Assembly: GCF_020181035.1 (NCBI RefSeq)
Contig: NZ_JAIQYY010000017.1
Location: 1,290 to 65,289, forward strand
From: Streptomyces sp. CoH27
GTDB taxonomy: Bacteria > Actinomycetota > Actinomycetes > Streptomycetales > Streptomycetaceae
DNA length: 64,000 bases
Reading direction: 5' to 3'
Notes under the pieces: generated by a model
What the model was told of the DNA's origin: nothing
Database searches by the model: none
The model's input: the letters and a program-made list of their open reading frames with translations, nothing else
Program-made: the position numbers and the translations under genes
Part shown: positions 61,504-64,000 of the stretch, one piece after another
How positions within the stretch are numbered: position 1 is the first letter of the stretch
Layout of the letters: every line of letters begins with the position of its first letter

Positions 61504-61747
61504 GTGGTGTGCCCTCCCCAGGCCCCCTACAGGCCCTACCCCTGACCAGCACTATTTCGCCACTCCCCCAAGTGATGCGGCTCACCTAATCACACGTGTT
61601 TGAGCTGGGGGAAGGGCTTTCTGACCTGTTGGGGCAAGAACTTACCGAGGCGTTGTTTTCTCCGTGTTTCACGGCGTCTTCACAGGCGGGGAAAGGGGTG
61701 GGGAAGCGGTTTCGGCCAGGGTCGCGGCTGCTCGGCCGGGGACGCGG

Positions 61748-61987
61748 CTATGACGTGCGGCGCAGTGCGCGCAGGCCGCGCAACCCGATGACCCCGATGA
61801 CCGTCCCCAATACGAAGGAGACGACAGCCAGCAGCAGGTGCACCCAGAAGTACGCGGTCGGATGACCGTGGTGGAAGGCGAGCCCGCTGCCGTCCTTGAC
61901 GAGGTTCTTGACAAAAGTGATCCAGATGAACCAGCTCCACACCCCGAAGGCGAGCAGGAACCAGGAGATGCGGCGGCTGAGCGTCAT
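61748..61987 (-). CDS. SCO4848-family small membrane protein
   Basis: A 79-residue protein with two hydrophobic helices (ISWFLLAFGVWSWFIWITFVKNL and YFWVHLLLAVVSFVLGTVIGVIGLRGL), a short loop rich in His and Gly between, and a basic end. It matches the family named after S. coelicolor SCO4848; function unknown. ATG 61987. The upstream 90 bases separate it from the divergent carboxypeptidase gene; the 244 bases after it up to the solute-binding protein gene hold nothing I recognise. Confidence 0.88.
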   Translation of the reverse strand: MTLSRRISWFLLAFGVWSWFIWITFVKNLVKDGSGLAFHHGHPTAYFWVHLLLAVVSFVLGTVIGVIGLRGLRALRRTS

Positions 61988-62078
61988 ACGTCCAGTATCG
62001 CCGTGCCGTGTCCGGTTCCGTGTCGGGGGTGGGGTCACAGACGGGACTTCGGGGCTGCGTCCAGGTACGTTTCCGACC

Positions 62079-63305
62079 GTGCCCGCACCGAAGAAGACCG
62101 GCCGGCGATCTCTGCTGGTCACCTCCGCCACACTGTTGTCCCTTTCCGTCACCGCGCCCGCCGCGCTCGCCGCCCCCACCCCCAGAACCAGCCCTACGGC
62201 CACACCCCCGGCCCGGATGTCCACCGTCGGCGGCGCACGGCTCGGACAGCCCGGCACCCAGGTGAACCTCGCCCCGGGCGTACCCGTGCTGCCCAAGGAC
62301 CTCACGGCCCGCTCCTGGATCGTCACCGACGCCGAGTCGGGCGATGTCCTCGCCGCGCACAACGCGCACTGGCGGCTGCCGCCGGCGAGCACGCTGAAGA
62401 TGCTGTTCGCGGACACCGTGCTGCCCCGCTTCCCCAGCGGCACCACGCACAAGGTGACGCCGTCGGACCTCGCGGGCATGGGCGACGGGTCGAGCGTGGT
62501 CGGGATAAAGGAGGGCAGCACCTACAGCGTCCACGACCTGTGGCTCGGGGTGTTCCTGCGCTCGGGCAACGACGCCGTGCACGTGCTGGCCTCGATGAAC
62601 GGCGGGGTCGAGCAGACCGTCCGGGACATGCAGGACCACGCCGACGAACTCCAGGCCCTGGACACGCACGTGGTGACCCCCGACGGCTACGACGAGGCGG
62701 GGCAGGTCTCCTCCGCGTACGACCTGACGCTGTTCGCCCGCTCCGGGCTGCAGAAGAAGGACTTCCGGGACTACTGCTCGACAGTGCAGGCCAAGTTCGG
62801 CTCCGGTCAGATCCGCAACACCAACCGGCTGCTCGCCGGCGACTTTGACGTGCCCGTCTACCAGGGCATCGCGGGCGTGAAGAACGGCAACACCACGCAC
62901 GCGGGCGCCACCTTCACCGGGGTCGCCGAGCGGGGCGGCCGGGTGCTGCTCGTCACGGTGATGAACCCGGAGAAGCACGAGCACAACGAGGTCTACAAGG
63001 AGACGGCGAAGCTGTTCGACTGGGGCTTCCAGGCGGCCGGCAAGGTGCAGCCGGTGGGCGAGCTGGTGCCGCCGAAGAGCGCCGAGCCGAGCCCCGCCCC
63101 GAGTGCGTCCGGGGCCGGGAAGTCCGCCGGGAGCGGCGGCACCGGTGCCAGGCCGGTGGCGGGCGCGAGCAGCGGTTCCCACTCCGGGATCGGCATCGCC
63201 GCGGCCATCGCGGGCGGGGTGCTGGTGCTGCTCGCGGGCGCGGCCTTCCTGGTCAACCGCCGCTGGCCGCTGCCGGATCTGATGCGCCGCCGGAACCGCC
63301 CGTGA
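62079..63305 (+). CDS. D-alanyl-D-alanine carboxypeptidase (DacC/PBP5-like)
   Basis: A 408-residue penicillin-binding-type enzyme: signal peptide to about residue 28 (...APAALAAP), then the catalytic SxxK motif Ser104-T-L-Lys107 in PPASTLKML, SGN in LRSGNDAVHVLA, and the KTG-equivalent GVKNGNTTHAGATF. After a Ser/Pro/Gly linker comes a C-terminal membrane helix (IGIAAAIAGGVLVLLAGAAFLV) and an Arg-rich tail. Removes the terminal D-Ala from wall peptides. In S. coelicolor SCO4847 loss is tied to the poly-Kdn wall glycan phenotype. Its 3' end overlaps the opposite YihY gene by 53 bases. Confidence 0.92.
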   Translation: MPAPKKTGRRSLLVTSATLLSLSVTAPAALAAPTPRTSPTATPPARMSTVGGARLGQPGTQVNLAPGVPVLPKDLTARSWIVTDAESGDVLAAHNAHWRLPPASTLKMLFADTVLPRFPSGTTHKVTPSDLAGMGDGSSVVGIKEGSTYSVHDLWLGVFLRSGNDAVHVLASMNGGVEQTVRDMQDHADELQALDTHVVTPDGYDEAGQVSSAYDLTLFARSGLQKKDFRDYCSTVQAKFGSGQIRNTNRLLAGDFDVPVYQGIAGVKNGNTTHAGATFTGVAERGGRVLLVTVMNPEKHEHNEVYKETAKLFDWGFQAAGKVQPVGELVPPKSAEPSPAPSASGAGKSAGSGGTGARPVAGASSGSHSGIGIAAAIAGGVLVLLAGAAFLVNRRWPLPDLMRRRNRP

Positions 63306-64000
63306 CCCCGGCCGGCTCGTCCGCTCCGCCCTCTCCGCCTTCCGCGCTCTCCGTCGCCGTCCAGGAGGCGCAGAACAGGACGAGTCTCGCGGTGAAGTTG
63401 ATCCACAGCAGCAGGGCCACGGGGACGCCGAACGCGCCGTACATGCTCTTCGCGGCGACGCCCTGGATATAGCCGCTGAGCAGCAGCTTCAGCAGTTCGA
63501 AGCCGACCGCGCCGAGCAGGGCGGCCACCAGCAGGCGGCGGCGCGGCGGTTCGACGCCGGGCAGCAGGGTCAGGACGTAGAGCAGGACGAGGAAGTCGGC
63601 GAGCACGGCGACGGCGAACGCGGCGATCCGCAGCAGCACGCTCCCCCAGCCGTACCCGGCGAGGCCGAGATGGCGCGAGACCAGGCCGACGGCGGCCGAG
63701 GCCAGCGTGGACGCGGCGAACGTGGCGAGCAGGGCGCCGCCGAGGCCGACGAGGATGCCGGTGTCCTTGGCCTTGGCGAGGAAGGGGTTCCCCTCGCGGT
63801 CCGGCAGCTCCCACACGGTGCGCAGGCAGTCCCGCACCTGGCCGACCCAGTTGACGCCCGTGAGCAGCAGCAAGGCGCCCGCGATGAGGCCGACGGTGCC
63901 GGCGTTGTGCACCAGCGAGGTGATGTCGAGCTGGGCCGAGATGACACCCGGGAACTGCTCGGCGACCTTGTGCTCGACGCTCTTCTGCCGGGACGGGCTG
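63253..64000 (-). CDS. YihY/BrkB-family membrane protein (partial, 5' end outside window)
   Basis: At least 248 residues of a YihY/UPF0761-type membrane protein, open to the window edge: VAEQFPGVISAQLDI, then helices such as GLIAGALLLLTGVNWVGQV, GILVGLGGALLATFAAST, LRIAAFAVAVLADFLVLLYVLTLLPGV and VALLLWINFTARLVLFCASW. The last 25 residues are Gly/Ala/Glu-rich and overlap the carboxypeptidase gene tail in antisense. Function is unproven; the old name 'ribonuclease BN' is not supported. Confidence 0.9.
   Translation of the reverse strand, partial: SPSRQKSVEHKVAEQFPGVISAQLDITSLVHNAGTVGLIAGALLLLTGVNWVGQVRDCLRTVWELPDREGNPFLAKAKDTGILVGLGGALLATFAASTLASAAVGLVSRHLGLAGYGWGSVLLRIAAFAVAVLADFLVLLYVLTLLPGVEPPRRRLLVAALLGAVGFELLKLLLSGYIQGVAAKSMYGAFGVPVALLLWINFTARLVLFCASWTATESAEGGEGGADEPAGVTGGSGGASDPAAASGG

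Noticed and set aside
61504..61747. A small gene between the solute-binding protein and the SCO4848-type genes
   Set aside because: Frames here are short, with lower GC and no usual codon bias; nothing recognisable.

Overview
The window is high-GC actinobacterial chromosome, almost certainly Streptomyces. Signs are third-position GC bias, frequent GTG starts, GTGA/ATGA coupled genes, the afsQ1-afsQ2-sigQ locus, a DUF5753/DUF397 relic pair and a standalone SCO4848-type membrane protein. Gene order resembles the S. coelicolor SCO4921-SCO4846 region as I remember it. I saw no tRNA, rRNA, CRISPR array, insertion sequence or prophage.

Nucleoside region (about 1-31.8 kb). After the 3' end of a biotin-dependent acyl-CoA carboxylase alpha subunit come a DeoR-family regulator, an LpdA-like quinone reductase, purine nucleoside phosphorylase, a phosphohexo/pentomutase, deoC with two aldehyde dehydrogenase-type genes, a uridine-kinase-like P-loop protein and adenosine deaminase. 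A compact minus-strand set follows: BmpA lipoprotein, ABC ATPase, two permeases, cytidine deaminase and thymidine phosphorylase. Together they take up nucleosides, deaminate them, split them by phosphorolysis, and send deoxyribose-5-P to glyceraldehyde-3-P plus acetaldehyde and on to acetate. Five scattered promoters carry one palindrome, consensus TCTACGCGCGTAGA, which suggests one regulon.

Embedded in this region are the AfsQ1/AfsQ2/lipoprotein/SigQ signalling locus with a GTCAC-N6-GTCAC box between sigQ and afsQ1, and a putative DNA-damage island: a second sliding-clamp paralogue and a SigG-like sigma factor, each behind a RecA-NDp (PafBC-type) promoter.

Region 32-43.6 kb: an M20 amidohydrolase, a decayed DUF5753/DUF397 regulator relic, then a divergent nonulosonic acid (sialic acid/Kdn type) polymer cluster. 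It holds a sialyltransferase-like enzyme, NeuB, a CMP-transferase fused to a HAD phosphatase, a DUF6716 protein, a GT2 glycosyltransferase, a polysialyltransferase-like protein and an acyltransferase. The set fits synthesis of a wall poly-Kdn-like glycan.

Region 43.6-64 kb: a LysE exporter, an acyl-CoA mutase large subunit with a tandemly duplicated 3' end, an L,D-transpeptidase, two related ECF sigma factors (one with a putative anti-sigma partner), small unknown proteins, a GH20 hexosaminidase, an OHCU-decarboxylase-like protein lacking its active-site motif, the sdhCDAB operon, a VOC protein, TetR, Uma2, a peptide-binding protein, an SCO4848-type protein, a D-Ala-D-Ala carboxypeptidase and a YihY-type membrane protein cut by the window end.
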